From: Stieleria mannarensis
GTDB taxonomy: Bacteria; Planctomycetota; Planctomycetia; Pirellulales; Pirellulaceae
Assembly (NCBI RefSeq): GCF_014154935.1
Contig: NZ_JACEHH010000006.1
Coordinates: forward strand, 124,001 to 188,000
Direction: 5' to 3'
Length of the DNA: 64,000 nt
In this document: positions 37,401-45,359 of the stretch, one piece after another
Layout of the letters: each line of letters begins with the position of its first letter
Numbering within the stretch: position 1 is the stretch's first letter
Program-made: the position numbers and the translations under genes
The notes under the pieces: generated by a model
Databases searched by the model: none
Told to the model about the DNA's origin: nothing
The model's input: the letters and a program-made list of their open reading frames with translations, nothing else

Positions 37401-38154
37401 CTCTGCCCCACGAATCGCCCTCGGCGCCAATGCCCAAGAGGACGTCGTGAAAACCGCCAATCGGCCTCGGATCGCCGTGTTCAGCACGCACGGGTTTTCG
37501 GAGTATCGACACGAACAACACCCGATGGCGACCTGCGGATTGGCGTTTGCTAACGCAAACTCGGCCTTCGGTGGCCAGGGCGATGGCATTCTGACGGGAT
37601 TGGAAATCTTGGATTGCGATTTTCGAGGGACCGAACTGGTTGTCCTCAGTGCCTGCCAAACCGCCGTCGGAAGCGCCAGCAGCGGTGAGGGTGTGGCGGG
37701 GTTGAGCCATGCCTTTCGTCTTGCGGGCGCGAAAACGGTCGTGGCGACGCTGTGGTCCATCCCCGACCAGATCACGGCCGACTTGATGAAGGACTTCTTT
37801 GACCAGCTGTCCGGCGGCAAGCCCCCCGCGGCGGCGCTGCGATCGGCTCAACTGGCCACGATGCGCCGGCTCGATGCGCAGGGGCTTCCTCCCATGCCGC
37901 ACCTGTGGGCCGCCTTTACCGCGGCCGGGATTTCACAGCCGATTGGTCCCGATGCGGGCGCCGCCGATGCGCTCGGGTTTCGGACTTGGCGCAGTGCGGA
38001 CGGCAAACATGCGACAATCGCCAAATGGATCGCGACCCATCGAGACCGAGTCGTCCTGCAGAAGCAAAACGGTGATCAAATCGAAGTCAGCCTGAAAAGT
38101 CTGCACGCCGATGATCGCCAATGGCTGCGCGAGTTTAAAGGGGACGGGGGTTGA
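34435..38154 (+). CDS. Exported CHAT protease-like protein: propeller, TPR, CHAT and SHD1 domains
   Basis: A signal peptide (LRLVAFILSIAFVTGIGFAADA) begins the 1,239-residue protein. Residues about 35-360 contain WD40/propeller-like repeats (ARQFDLENG, DISLWDLTDGSRIADLP, TRQWDLSSK). TPR-like helices follow at about 380-650. The C-terminal CHAT caspase-like domain has the dyad H1019 (VFSTHGFSEYR) and C1074 (VVLSACQTAVGSASSGEG). The last 55 residues or so (FRTWRSADGKHATIAKWI to ADDRQWLREF) match SHD1, a domain common in planctomycetes. Start ATG 34435 has GAGGA upstream; the open frame to 34312 lacks a signal sequence at its start. CHAT proteins are mostly cytoplasmic effectors or regulators, so export is notable. 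The substrate is unknown. Confidence 0.85.
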   Translation: MALRLVAFILSIAFVTGIGFAADANDRFALTAERPTLAMTPQDGPVGIHVAGRDRMVACVFDPASPQNRLPSKTKAIVLIDLKSGQEINRFAFDGPLVVRTTACSADGRYLVVCDQRSARQFDLENGVLVRTLPVNSTRSFPVISPAEPVLALCDDRDISLWDLTDGSRIADLPPHPTSIASCDFDDRGTTILSSCQKLTRQWDLSSKTSRAIPLEHSLQHLSIAAEGTQIIGQFQKTVMERGVASFDARSGRRLLHLPYHSWPVFDSKADRLFSCDGSSDEGTAIDAVQIRALASPDRIRYLPFAPEVNAIISRNPYFFTDGLALSADRQYLILRLEYGRLSQVWKLDRSMDSLATEFDPALKHRHIPLTPKVAAKPKTREEAFLEEIRGIESKVRELKEQGKVAEAEKAIQDLLAAGDRRLQRAPIRHQNLIRNCGQAYRHVLGNHQRGLELLQRAIQMAESDGRFGDGWTYLLRQIAETQHALGQHDNAVATYQRYLDHQRTQEKAVDWDEYRQMANFVAKAEDVRAALKWRVQAWERADEAHGALSRQTRDLLTELLADVRETDRWEVLQPALVEHYKQSKQLLGPNHPDTAHAAAQLALLFERLEKFELALSGMDESQRAFRDYVARTLPLLSETEQAEFLRQRFQPAFHDALEMAVRLKSVPRAAELSAGWVLNAKGASTRALAERHRMTASTQDPQVRKIAEQLAEVREQISSLTLSALQNPTNGLKPTGAAAERHDRLDALRTRESELSWQLGSTGWTELRQSPWSDLSSVRQRIPGDAVLLECAVAGVRTKLDSSITRELISIAPTHRGLQALVWVIPPVGRGEIQLEVVCDDWNQLSRPLIQFHASLGGQMIPNDFIAAINQHLDVISTLVLHSLPDQVMTTPKWLVSPDHQLWRIPFAALTKPDGKRVIEDHEIQYLLSGRDLLAIKTVQPVSAPLMVANPDYGNDANGQPASVPFSPLPGTAKEAQAVSPYLRTLTGSAPRIALGANAQEDVVKTANRPRIAVFSTHGFSEYRHEQHPMATCGLAFANANSAFGGQGDGILTGLEILDCDFRGTELVVLSACQTAVGSASSGEGVAGLSHAFRLAGAKTVVATLWSIPDQITADLMKDFFDQLSGGKPPAAALRSAQLATMRRLDAQGLPPMPHLWAAFTAAGISQPIGPDAGAADALGFRTWRSADGKHATIAKWIATHRDRVVLQKQNGDQIEVSLKSLHADDRQWLREFKGDGG

Positions 38155-38162
38155 TAGCCCTG

Positions 38163-38240
38163 CGCTGGTGTCCAGGCTTTAGCCGCACACACTCGCTGCG
38201 TAGCCGCGACGGGAGATCGCCTGAAGGCTAGACACCAACG
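38163..38240. repeat. Inverted pair of the CGYTGGTGTCTAGCCTTTAG repeat
   Basis: A direct copy at 38163-38185 and an inverted copy at 38218-38240 fill the gap between the convergent CHAT and sulfatase genes. Transcribed RNA could fold into a long imperfect hairpin and end transcription from either side. Confidence 0.7.
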
Positions 38241-38242
38241 GT

Positions 38243-39805
38243 TCACCCTTTTTCGCTTTCGCGAAAATACTCTTTCGGGAATTCGGCCTGTGGTGCGTGA
38301 TCGGGATGCCGCCAGGGAAAGTTCGGACCGCGGTCTTCCAGTAACGGAACGTCGTTGCCGCCGGATTCTTTCAGCAACGTCCAGAGCGTCTGATTCATCG
38401 CTTTGATCCGTGCTTGAATCGATGGATGATCGATCAGGTTGTTCATTTCTTCGGGATCGTTTTGCAAGTCATAGAACTCGTCGCGGTCCCAAAGTCCGTG
38501 ACAACGGATGTATTTCCAACGACCGCCGATCACCGCGTGCAACGTCGGTGTGTGGGGATAATTTCGTTCCCAATAGTATTCGTACAGCAAGTGTTTTCGC
38601 GTCACTTCGTCGGTCGAAGTTCCGCAGATCGATTTCCACAAGCTGATGCCGTCGACCGCCGCGGGGCATTCTGCGCCGGCGGCTTCCAACAACGTCGGCG
38701 CGATGTCGATGTTGCCGATCAGGTGGTGGTAGGTTTGACCGGCCGGGATTCGCCCCGGGGCCTTCATCAACAACGGCACCTTGGCGCTCGCTTCATAGGC
38801 GACGCGTTTATCGATCAAACCATGATCGCCGAATTGAAACCCGTTGTCGCCCATGTAGACGAACACGGTGTTGTCAGCGAGCCCGGATTGTTGCAGGTAT
38901 TGATTTAAGCGACCGACGCTGTCATCGACGGCCAAGATCGATTCACAGTAGCGACGGTAATAAACCGTCGGTGAAAAGTCGGCCATGTTGTATCCGAAAT
39001 CGACGCCGTGCCGACTGTTACGTTGGTTGCGGACCCACATCGGTAGGTCTCCGGCGTCCATCTGTTCGGGCGTGGGAATTTGGATCGGCAACGGTTGGTC
39101 GTCGTAGCGACCGCGGTGACGATCGGCGGGGACGAAATCCGCATGAACCCCTTTGTGGCTGACGTACAAAAAGAACGGTTTGTCGGATTGTCGATTCGCC
39201 AACCAGTCGATCGCATAATCGGTCAGTTCATCGGTGATGTAACCTTTCTGGGCGACTCGTTTCCCATTGACATTAAAACCGTCGTAGGTCGTTTGGGGCA
39301 CTTCGCGTGTGGTCCCGTGACCGTCGGGCCAGTACGTGCCTTGTCCTTTGAATGCGACCCAATGATCAAAGCCGCGCTGCGGGTCGTCGATGTCACCGCC
39401 CATGTGCCATTTGCCGATGAAGGCGGTTTGGTAGCCGGCGGTTTGCAGTTGTTGCGGAAAGAACACCAGATCGGCATCGACCGGATGGTAGTTGTCCACG
39501 ACGCGATGATTGTGCGCATATTGTCCGGTCAAAATCGACGCGCGACTGGGGGAGCACAGCGAGGTCGTCACGTAGGCGTTGGTGAACATCGCACCGGAGT
39601 CGGCGATCGCGTCGATGTGCGGCGTTTCGATGAACGGGTGTCCGGCGGCGCCGATGCAGTCATAGCGATGGTCGTCGCACAGGACAAAGACGATGTTGGG
39701 CGGTGCGGCCGAGGCGTGTCGGCCGACGCAACAACAGAGCAAGCCGATCGAGAACAGAAGGAGTGGAAGACAGACCGGAGGGCACTGTAGGCGGCTTTGA
39801 GGCAT
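38243..39805 (-). CDS. Exported sulfatase (formylglycine type)
   Basis: Hydrolyses sulfate esters, probably on polysaccharides or small organosulfates. The catalytic signature C84-S-P-S-R88 within TTSLCSPSRASILTG would be converted to formylglycine by an anaerobic- or FGE-type maturase. Metal residues are visible in VLCDDHRYD (44-45) and in MGDNGFQFGDHGLIDK. A hydrophobic N-terminus (LLLFSIGLLCCC) is a signal peptide, possibly a lipoprotein signal. The frame runs to 39991, but ATG 39805 puts the signal peptide at the start and gives 520 residues. Planctomycetes carry many such enzymes. C-terminal domain is of normal length. Confidence 0.92.
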   Translation of the reverse strand: MPQSRLQCPPVCLPLLLFSIGLLCCCVGRHASAAPPNIVFVLCDDHRYDCIGAAGHPFIETPHIDAIADSGAMFTNAYVTTSLCSPSRASILTGQYAHNHRVVDNYHPVDADLVFFPQQLQTAGYQTAFIGKWHMGGDIDDPQRGFDHWVAFKGQGTYWPDGHGTTREVPQTTYDGFNVNGKRVAQKGYITDELTDYAIDWLANRQSDKPFFLYVSHKGVHADFVPADRHRGRYDDQPLPIQIPTPEQMDAGDLPMWVRNQRNSRHGVDFGYNMADFSPTVYYRRYCESILAVDDSVGRLNQYLQQSGLADNTVFVYMGDNGFQFGDHGLIDKRVAYEASAKVPLLMKAPGRIPAGQTYHHLIGNIDIAPTLLEAAGAECPAAVDGISLWKSICGTSTDEVTRKHLLYEYYWERNYPHTPTLHAVIGGRWKYIRCHGLWDRDEFYDLQNDPEEMNNLIDHPSIQARIKAMNQTLWTLLKESGGNDVPLLEDRGPNFPWRHPDHAPQAEFPKEYFRESEKG

Positions 39806-39856
39806 GGGATCGAAACAGGGCGCCAGTTGAATGGATGACGGCTGGGAAATTGGCAC

Positions 39857-39936
39857 AAAAAAACCCACCGATGGCAAAGCGTACCCACGGATCCCAAACC
39901 GATTTATATCCGTGGGTACGCTTTGCCATCGGTGGG
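39857..39936 (-). terminator. Terminator with a perfect 29-bp stem
   Basis: Bases 39864-39892 and 39908-39936 are exact reverse complements around a 15-base loop. On the minus strand the stem is followed by seven T residues (39863-39857). It lies beyond the stop of the DUF1573 gene and before the sulfatase start, so it should end transcription of the former. The stem is much longer than usual for an intrinsic terminator. Confidence 0.8.
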
Positions 39937-39987
39937 CTGATTCGATGTTGGGCTCGGGTTGGAAAGGCAACCTCGTCGAGCCGGCGA

Positions 39988-40986
39988 TCACTCGTCGCGG
40001 ATATCGGCGGTCAGGATCGCTTTGGCGGTGACCGATTCTTCACCGGCGGTGGTGATCAAGACGGTGACCTTTTGTGGGCCTTCGGCGTCGGTCGGCACGA
40101 AGGTCGCCGGGACGATATGGATGGTCTTGGCGACGGCAACCTTGGGGAACGTCACATCCCAGCCTTCACAGGTGATCGATTCGATCGTGAACGGGGTGGC
40201 GCCTTTGATGACCAATCGCTTTTCGATCTTTTGGCCGGGTTTCAGGCTTCCAAACGCGATCGCTTGGGGCGAGATGCTGAGCGGGCTTTCGACCGTTCCG
40301 GCGACGGGGAAGGGAACTTCGGGTCGTTTCGTGTCGTTGGTGATCACGATGATTTCGTTTTGGAAGGGGCCCGTGGGGGCATCTTCGCGGATTGCGACGG
40401 TCAATTCATAGTCGGTCCGTCCGGCGCCTCGGCTGACCAGTTTTTTGCTCGGGACCAACCACGGCACGTTGCTACGCACGTCGACGATTTCCCAATTGCT
40501 GCGTCCGGCGTACAGCACGCGAGTTGACTTGGACGCCGATTCGCCTTGGGCAACCGTTCCGAACTCGATCGCACCGGGGTGGAAGACCATGTCACTGCGG
40601 ATGTATCCGTCGACCCGCAAGCGGACTTCGCGATAGAACGGTTTATCGAACACGACGGTCAGCGTCGCGCCTTTCTTGCCGCGAAAGGTGTCGGTGTTAA
40701 ACCGTGCCAGAATCGATCCCGTCTGACCGGGCTGGATGTACTCGGTTTCGACGATCGGGGTGGTGCAGCCACAGCTGCGGCGCACGGTCTGGATGTGCAG
40801 CGGCTCGGTGTAGGGGTTGTAAACGGGGAATCGGAATTCCGTTTTCGAAGCCACCGCGACGGTCCCGAAGTCGTGCTTTTTGATCGCAAATGCGTTGTCG
40901 GGCCATTGGGACTGGGCTGCGACGCTGGCGGAGATCGAAAGCGAAGCCGCAAGGATGACAAGGGCGGTGACGGTGGCGCGGAACAT
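39988..40986 (-). CDS. Exported DUF1573 protein
   Basis: A signal peptide (TALVILAASLSISASVAAQS) precedes a region with the DUF1573 pattern: FGTVAVASKTEFRFPVYN, then RRSCGCTTP and IQPGQTGSILARFNT. Two further beta-rich segments (EFGTVAQGE and AFGSLKPGQ) repeat the opening of the domain, so the protein probably has three immunoglobulin-like ASH/HYDIN-type modules. 332 residues from ATG 40986, which has GGGGGGAG about 9 bases upstream; the open frame to 41052 is less likely. The function of the family is not established; it is common and often multi-copy in planctomycetes. Confidence 0.85.
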   Translation of the reverse strand: MFRATVTALVILAASLSISASVAAQSQWPDNAFAIKKHDFGTVAVASKTEFRFPVYNPYTEPLHIQTVRRSCGCTTPIVETEYIQPGQTGSILARFNTDTFRGKKGATLTVVFDKPFYREVRLRVDGYIRSDMVFHPGAIEFGTVAQGESASKSTRVLYAGRSNWEIVDVRSNVPWLVPSKKLVSRGAGRTDYELTVAIREDAPTGPFQNEIIVITNDTKRPEVPFPVAGTVESPLSISPQAIAFGSLKPGQKIEKRLVIKGATPFTIESITCEGWDVTFPKVAVAKTIHIVPATFVPTDAEGPQKVTVLITTAGEESVTAKAILTADIRDE

Positions 40987-41365
40987 GTGGTGGACTCCCC
41001 CCGGATGGCGATTGATTGTCGTGACAAAATTCATGTAGCGCGAATACTCCACAAGGTGCTCCCCGCTGGAGGGAACCTAGGTCAAGAAATCGCATCTCGC
41101 GGTCGCATCGCCACAAAATCCTCGCCGTAATCACGCCGCCGATTGTCGTCAAATCGGTGCGCCGGTTGATCTTAGGGAGGCTTCGGGGGACTGTCCTGGT
41201 TAGACCGCCGGTGGACCCTTGTCGCATTCTCCGGTATGAATCCTGGTACGATGGGAATGATTACCGAATCCAACAAGTTGGGCAAGGGAATCCCCCGAAC
41301 TTGAACTGTTTTTCCACAATATCCGTACCACCGGATGTTCGGATTCTCACGTCTGCGTTGACTTG
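40987..41365. other. Divergent intergenic region upstream of the sigma-factor/kinase locus
   Basis: 379 bases without a credible gene. It should carry promoters for the DUF1573 gene and for the rightward sigma-kinase-GTPase run. I found no convincing -35/-10 pair. A short imperfect palindrome (ATCCG..CGGAT, 41321-41336) lies 30 bases before the sigma-factor start. Confidence 0.5.
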
Positions 41366-42040
41366 ATGGAAAACCACCCCGATAAAGAAAGCGAGCCCGG
41401 TGTCGATGCCCCCGAGCGGTTCGCCGCTGCCCTGGAGCGTGTCCGCGACGGAGATGACGAAGCGATCGGCGAGCTTTGGGACGGTTATTTCCAGCGGTTG
41501 GTTCGATTGGCGGCCAAACGGCTGCCGGCGAATTTAAAACGGGCTGGGGACGAAGAAGACATCGCCCTGTCGGCCTTTCACAGCTTTATCGCGGGGATCC
41601 GCCGCGACCAATTCCCGGATCTGAGTGGCCCCGACAACCTGTGGGGGTTGCTGATCACATTGACGGGCCGCAAAGTCAATGCGCACCTGAGATTCCAAAC
41701 CCGTCAGAAACGTGGCGGTGGCGCCGTGCGTGGCGAGTCCGTTTTCATGCATAGCGACGACACCCGCAAGTCGCCCGGAATCGGCGGAGTGTCCGACGAA
41801 GCGATGACGGCGGATTTGAATGTCGAACTGGAGGAGGCCTGCAACACGCTGCTGGACCAATTGCCCGACGCCCAATTACGGCAGATCGCCGTGATGCGGA
41901 TGGACGGCTTTCTGGTAGACGAAATCGCCGATCGGCTGGGGATCAGCAAACGAGCGACCGAACGCCGATTGCAATTGATCCGGCGGACGTGGTCGGAAGC
42001 TGCCCATTCCGACGAAGACGACTCGGATGAGTCTGATTGA
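41366..42040 (+). CDS. ECF-type RNA polymerase sigma factor, planctomycete STK-linked type
   Basis: Sigma region 2 (ALERVRDGDDEAIGELWDGYFQRLVRLAA) and the segment DEEDIALSAFHSFIAGI match planctomycete ECF sigma factors. Region 4 has a helix-turn-helix, LRQIAVMRMDGFLVDEIADRLGISKRATERRLQ (in two parts). 224 residues from ATG 41366; the TTG at 41363 is one codon earlier. The kinase gene starts 23 bases after the stop. ECF sigma factors of this kind are often encoded beside Ser/Thr kinases in planctomycetes, and the kinase is thought to control them. No separate anti-sigma factor is seen. Confidence 0.9.
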   Translation: MENHPDKESEPGVDAPERFAAALERVRDGDDEAIGELWDGYFQRLVRLAAKRLPANLKRAGDEEDIALSAFHSFIAGIRRDQFPDLSGPDNLWGLLITLTGRKVNAHLRFQTRQKRGGGAVRGESVFMHSDDTRKSPGIGGVSDEAMTADLNVELEEACNTLLDQLPDAQLRQIAVMRMDGFLVDEIADRLGISKRATERRLQLIRRTWSEAAHSDEDDSDESD

Positions 42041-42063
42041 ACCAATGCCCCGGTGGAAACACG

Positions 42064-45000
42064 ATGAATTTGGACGACCTGACCGCCGCCGAATTGGCCG
42101 CCATCGACACGGTGTGCCTGGAGTTCGAGGAATGTTTTGACAGCGACCGTCCGCTGTCGGTCGAGCAAGCGATCAAGGCGTACATCGAACAACACGCCGG
42201 AACCCCACTCCGCGAGCACATCGAACTGCTGCGCGAGGAATTGCTGGCGATCGAGAGCGAACTGCAATCCAAACGCCATCGCGCCCGTCAAGCCACCGAA
42301 TCGATCCCGACCCCCTTTCAGTCCAAGACCGGATCGCCAGGCCTGGGGCGGATGCCCGCCGAACGATCACCCACCGGCCACCGTGACACGAGCCCTTTTG
42401 CCGGGCACCGTTCCCCCTCCGACGCGATCAATCTCGACCCCACCGATCAGCAATCGCCTGACACCCACTGGATGGCTCCCTCACCGGGCTCTCCCTCACC
42501 AGGCTCTCCCTCACCAGGCTCTCCCTCACCGGGCTTCGCGACTCCCGCGGACGCCAACGACGACACCAAAGCAGAAGGGAGCCCCGAGGTCGCCGAAGCG
42601 GATGCCAGCATGCGGGCACGACGCGAGCACCCTGACGGCGAATCAGCCAGCTCCATCGGCCCCTACGCGATCAGCCGCGTGTTGGCCCGTGGTGGGATGG
42701 GCGTCGTCTATCGCGCCATGGACACCCGGCTGGATCGTCCCGTCGCGATCAAGATGCTGGGGTTTCCCCATCTGGCGTCCTCGGATCCCAAACGGATCGA
42801 ATTGGTGGAACGGTTTGAGCGCGAAGCCAAGGCGGTCGCGGCGCTTTCGCACCCGAACATTGTGGAGTTGTTCGATGTCGGCATGGCAGGCAACGCGCCC
42901 TATGCGGTGATGGAGTTTTTGAGCGGGCTGACGCTGGCCGACCAGCTTGCCGCCGGCCCGATGTCGCCCGAACAGACCTGCCAAATCGGAATGCAAATCG
43001 CCGGCGCGTTGGCAACGGCCCACGCCGCCGGTGTCATCCATCGCGATTTGAAACCGCAAAACGTGATGCTGGTCGACCACCACGACTCGGACCACGATTC
43101 CGGGCCGCGTGTCAAACTGGTCGACTTTGGACTTTCGCGGGTCAGCGATTCGGCGTTTCCGGGCGATGACCAGGACGCCGGCCGGACGCGTTCGGGAACG
43201 ATCCTGGGGACCCCGGGCTACATGGCCCCCGAACAAGCCCGCGGAGAATCGGCAACCACCGCGGCCGACATGTTCGGATTCGGATGCGTGTTGTACGAAG
43301 TGTTTTATGGCAAACAGGCGATCCCGGGCGCCACGCCGGCGGATCGTCTGGCCGGCACCCTTCGCGGCGAAGTGGAATACGACCGTCAGCCGTGTGAGAA
43401 GTCCAAGGTGCTGTGCGAGCTGATCGCGCAATGCTTGGACAAAGATCCCGCCAAACGCCCGACGGCCACCGACGTTTACGCGCGGTTGCGGCGGTTCGAC
43501 ATCAATCGCAGCGTTTCGTCGGCTCCGGAGCGGGCGGGGCATCCCGTGTGCGGCATCGATTCCGGCGAAGGGATGCTGCGTCGACACATGTTGACGACCC
43601 TTGCCGGAGGACTGCTCGGCGGCATGTTCGGCTCCCTGACGCTGGGAAAAGCGACGGTCAATATGGGGGCGATCGAATCGATCGCGGTGTTGTCGCTGCG
43701 TGAGGTCAACGCGTCGACGGCCGAGGACAACGACGGGGACATGCTGCTGGCCGAACGCGGCTTGGCCGATGGCGAAATCCTCGCTTCGGCGTTGGTCAAC
43801 GAACTCTCGGCCGTGGACGGTTTGACGGTGCTTCCCTATCGGCCGCAGACGGCCCAGACGCCCCAACAATTCGTCTCGCTGGGAGCTGAATTGGGCGTCG
43901 ATGCGTTCTTGACCGGCTCTTATGAAAGCCAGACTTCGGGTCAGCAGAAGTATTGGTTGGTCAATTGGCAATTGGTCAGTGCGGTCGACGGCAGCGTTCT
44001 GGACGGCAAGCAGTTCGTGACCGAGCAAACGGTGGCCCTGCCGGGAGGACAGTTCCTGGCGCAAAGCGTCGTCGCCTCGGACATCGCCCGACAAATCGGT
44101 CGTGCGTTGGTCACCAGCGGCCAGAAACAAAACGCCCCCGACCCGATGGCCTATGGATGTCTGATGCGAGGGCATGCTTACGGTGATGCCGATTGCACCA
44201 AAGGGCTGGAGCGGGCGATCAGCTGTTTTGAAAAAGCTCATGAAGAAGACCCGCGGTTGAGCGAACCACTGGCGGCGATCGCGCTGGCGTCGTTGAACCT
44301 GGCGGCGCGAAGCGACACCGCCGAATCGCTCGCCCACTTGGAAAAAGCACGCACCAGCATGACCAAGGCGCTCGAAAAAGACCCCAGCTCGGTCGACGCC
44401 CGTGTGGCTCAAGCGATGATCGAATGGCAATCGTTGGACCATTACGATGAAGCGTATCGGTTGTTCGCCGAACTGCACCGCCAACACCGATACAACTTTC
44501 AAGTCCAACATCAACGCGGCTTGCTGTTGGCCGCACTCGGTTTGGGCGAGCAAGCGATCGACGCGCTCCGAACCGCGACCAAATTGAACCCGATGTCGAT
44601 GCTGATCAAGACCGACAAGAGCCGCGTCGACTGGTTCTTTCAATACGACCGCCGTGCACTTGTCGACGCCCAGCGCTATCGTGACTCGACCCCCGAAGGC
44701 AATCCATCTCGTCTGCTTGCCATCGGATTGCTGATCGACATCTACGAACAACAACGGGACTACCGGAGCGCGGCGGCGGAACAAGGATTTGCCGCCGAGC
44801 CGACGTCGGCCGAAGAGTATTTTCGTCAGCGGGAGACCAGGTTGGCCGAGTTTCCCTACGGACCGTTCGGGTCATCACTCAATCGCGCCATCTTTGATCT
44901 GCGAACCGACGCGGATCTGGACGACGGCCTGTTGGGGCGGCTGAGCGAATCGGGGGCGACGATGTTCCCGTTGCTGTTGGCCCAGCATCCGGCGTTCTTT

Positions 45001-45069
45001 GATCTTCGCGTCCGCCCGGCGGCCGCGCCGTACCTACCGTCGGCCAAGGACATCACTCGGACGGCCTAG
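42064..45069 (+). CDS. Membrane Ser/Thr protein kinase with TolB-like and TPR regions
   Basis: Residues 1-195 are a variable cytoplasmic part ending in a Pro/Ser-rich repeat. The kinase domain (about 199-480) is complete: Gly loop RGGMG (209-213), Lys230 in VAIK, HRDLKPQN (326-333), DFG (354-356), APE (388-390). A His/Asp-rich insertion (DHHDSDHDSG) lies between HRD and DFG. One membrane helix at about 508-530 precedes an extracytoplasmic part: a TolB/FlgO-like segment (SIAVLSLREV ... LGVDAFLTGSYE) and TPR-type helices at about 690-900. 1,001 residues from ATG 42064. Likely a sensor that phosphorylates the adjacent sigma factor or the GTPase machinery downstream; this is inference. Confidence 0.9.
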   Translation: MNLDDLTAAELAAIDTVCLEFEECFDSDRPLSVEQAIKAYIEQHAGTPLREHIELLREELLAIESELQSKRHRARQATESIPTPFQSKTGSPGLGRMPAERSPTGHRDTSPFAGHRSPSDAINLDPTDQQSPDTHWMAPSPGSPSPGSPSPGSPSPGFATPADANDDTKAEGSPEVAEADASMRARREHPDGESASSIGPYAISRVLARGGMGVVYRAMDTRLDRPVAIKMLGFPHLASSDPKRIELVERFEREAKAVAALSHPNIVELFDVGMAGNAPYAVMEFLSGLTLADQLAAGPMSPEQTCQIGMQIAGALATAHAAGVIHRDLKPQNVMLVDHHDSDHDSGPRVKLVDFGLSRVSDSAFPGDDQDAGRTRSGTILGTPGYMAPEQARGESATTAADMFGFGCVLYEVFYGKQAIPGATPADRLAGTLRGEVEYDRQPCEKSKVLCELIAQCLDKDPAKRPTATDVYARLRRFDINRSVSSAPERAGHPVCGIDSGEGMLRRHMLTTLAGGLLGGMFGSLTLGKATVNMGAIESIAVLSLREVNASTAEDNDGDMLLAERGLADGEILASALVNELSAVDGLTVLPYRPQTAQTPQQFVSLGAELGVDAFLTGSYESQTSGQQKYWLVNWQLVSAVDGSVLDGKQFVTEQTVALPGGQFLAQSVVASDIARQIGRALVTSGQKQNAPDPMAYGCLMRGHAYGDADCTKGLERAISCFEKAHEEDPRLSEPLAAIALASLNLAARSDTAESLAHLEKARTSMTKALEKDPSSVDARVAQAMIEWQSLDHYDEAYRLFAELHRQHRYNFQVQHQRGLLLAALGLGEQAIDALRTATKLNPMSMLIKTDKSRVDWFFQYDRRALVDAQRYRDSTPEGNPSRLLAIGLLIDIYEQQRDYRSAAAEQGFAAEPTSAEEYFRQRETRLAEFPYGPFGSSLNRAIFDLRTDADLDDGLLGRLSESGATMFPLLLAQHPAFFDLRVRPAAAPYLPSAKDITRTA
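42481..42535 (+). repeat. 15-bp tandem repeat in the kinase linker
   Basis: Units start at 42481, 42496 and 42511, with a partial fourth at 42526. They encode a repeated Ser-Pro-Gly-Ser-Pro linker before the kinase domain. Copy number is likely to vary between strains. Confidence 0.85.
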
Positions 45070-45359
45070 CAGTCGACCAAGGCTCGGGAGGCAGGTTTCG
45101 TGTCGTAGTGGAAGCCGCCAAGGTTTTCGGCCCTCGTGCGTCGCCACGCCGGCGCAAAAGGGTGGCCGAGTTCCGCGACCGAAAAACCGAACCGCGACCG
45201 TCTAATCCCGTCAACAGGCTTAATCGCGCCCGGTCCTGCCGGCGATCGAGACACCGCCCGCCGGCACCCCGGCTTGGTGGAATCGAGACCCTTGATCGAC
45301 TAAACTGGCGATGCGTTCACTTTCCGCATCTCCGCCCCCTGTTGAGTCACCCTTTTCGC
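45070..45359. other. Gap between kinase and GTPase genes with one dispersed repeat
   Basis: 290 bases. Bases 45104-45129 match the 26-base repeat core at 57553-57578 in 24 positions. The reading frame of the GTPase is open through this gap, but its composition (Arg/Pro-rich) and the repeat make coding unlikely. Confidence 0.6.

Noticed and set aside
42643-44784. A 713-codon open frame antisense to the kinase gene
   Set aside because: It is a product of high GC and codon bias on the opposite strand. Its translation is Arg/Gln-rich with no motif, whereas the sense strand encodes a complete kinase.
45108-45359. An N-terminal extension of the GTPase
   Set aside because: It is Arg/Pro-rich and includes a dispersed intergenic repeat. 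The ATG at 45360 starts just before the zinc ribbon.
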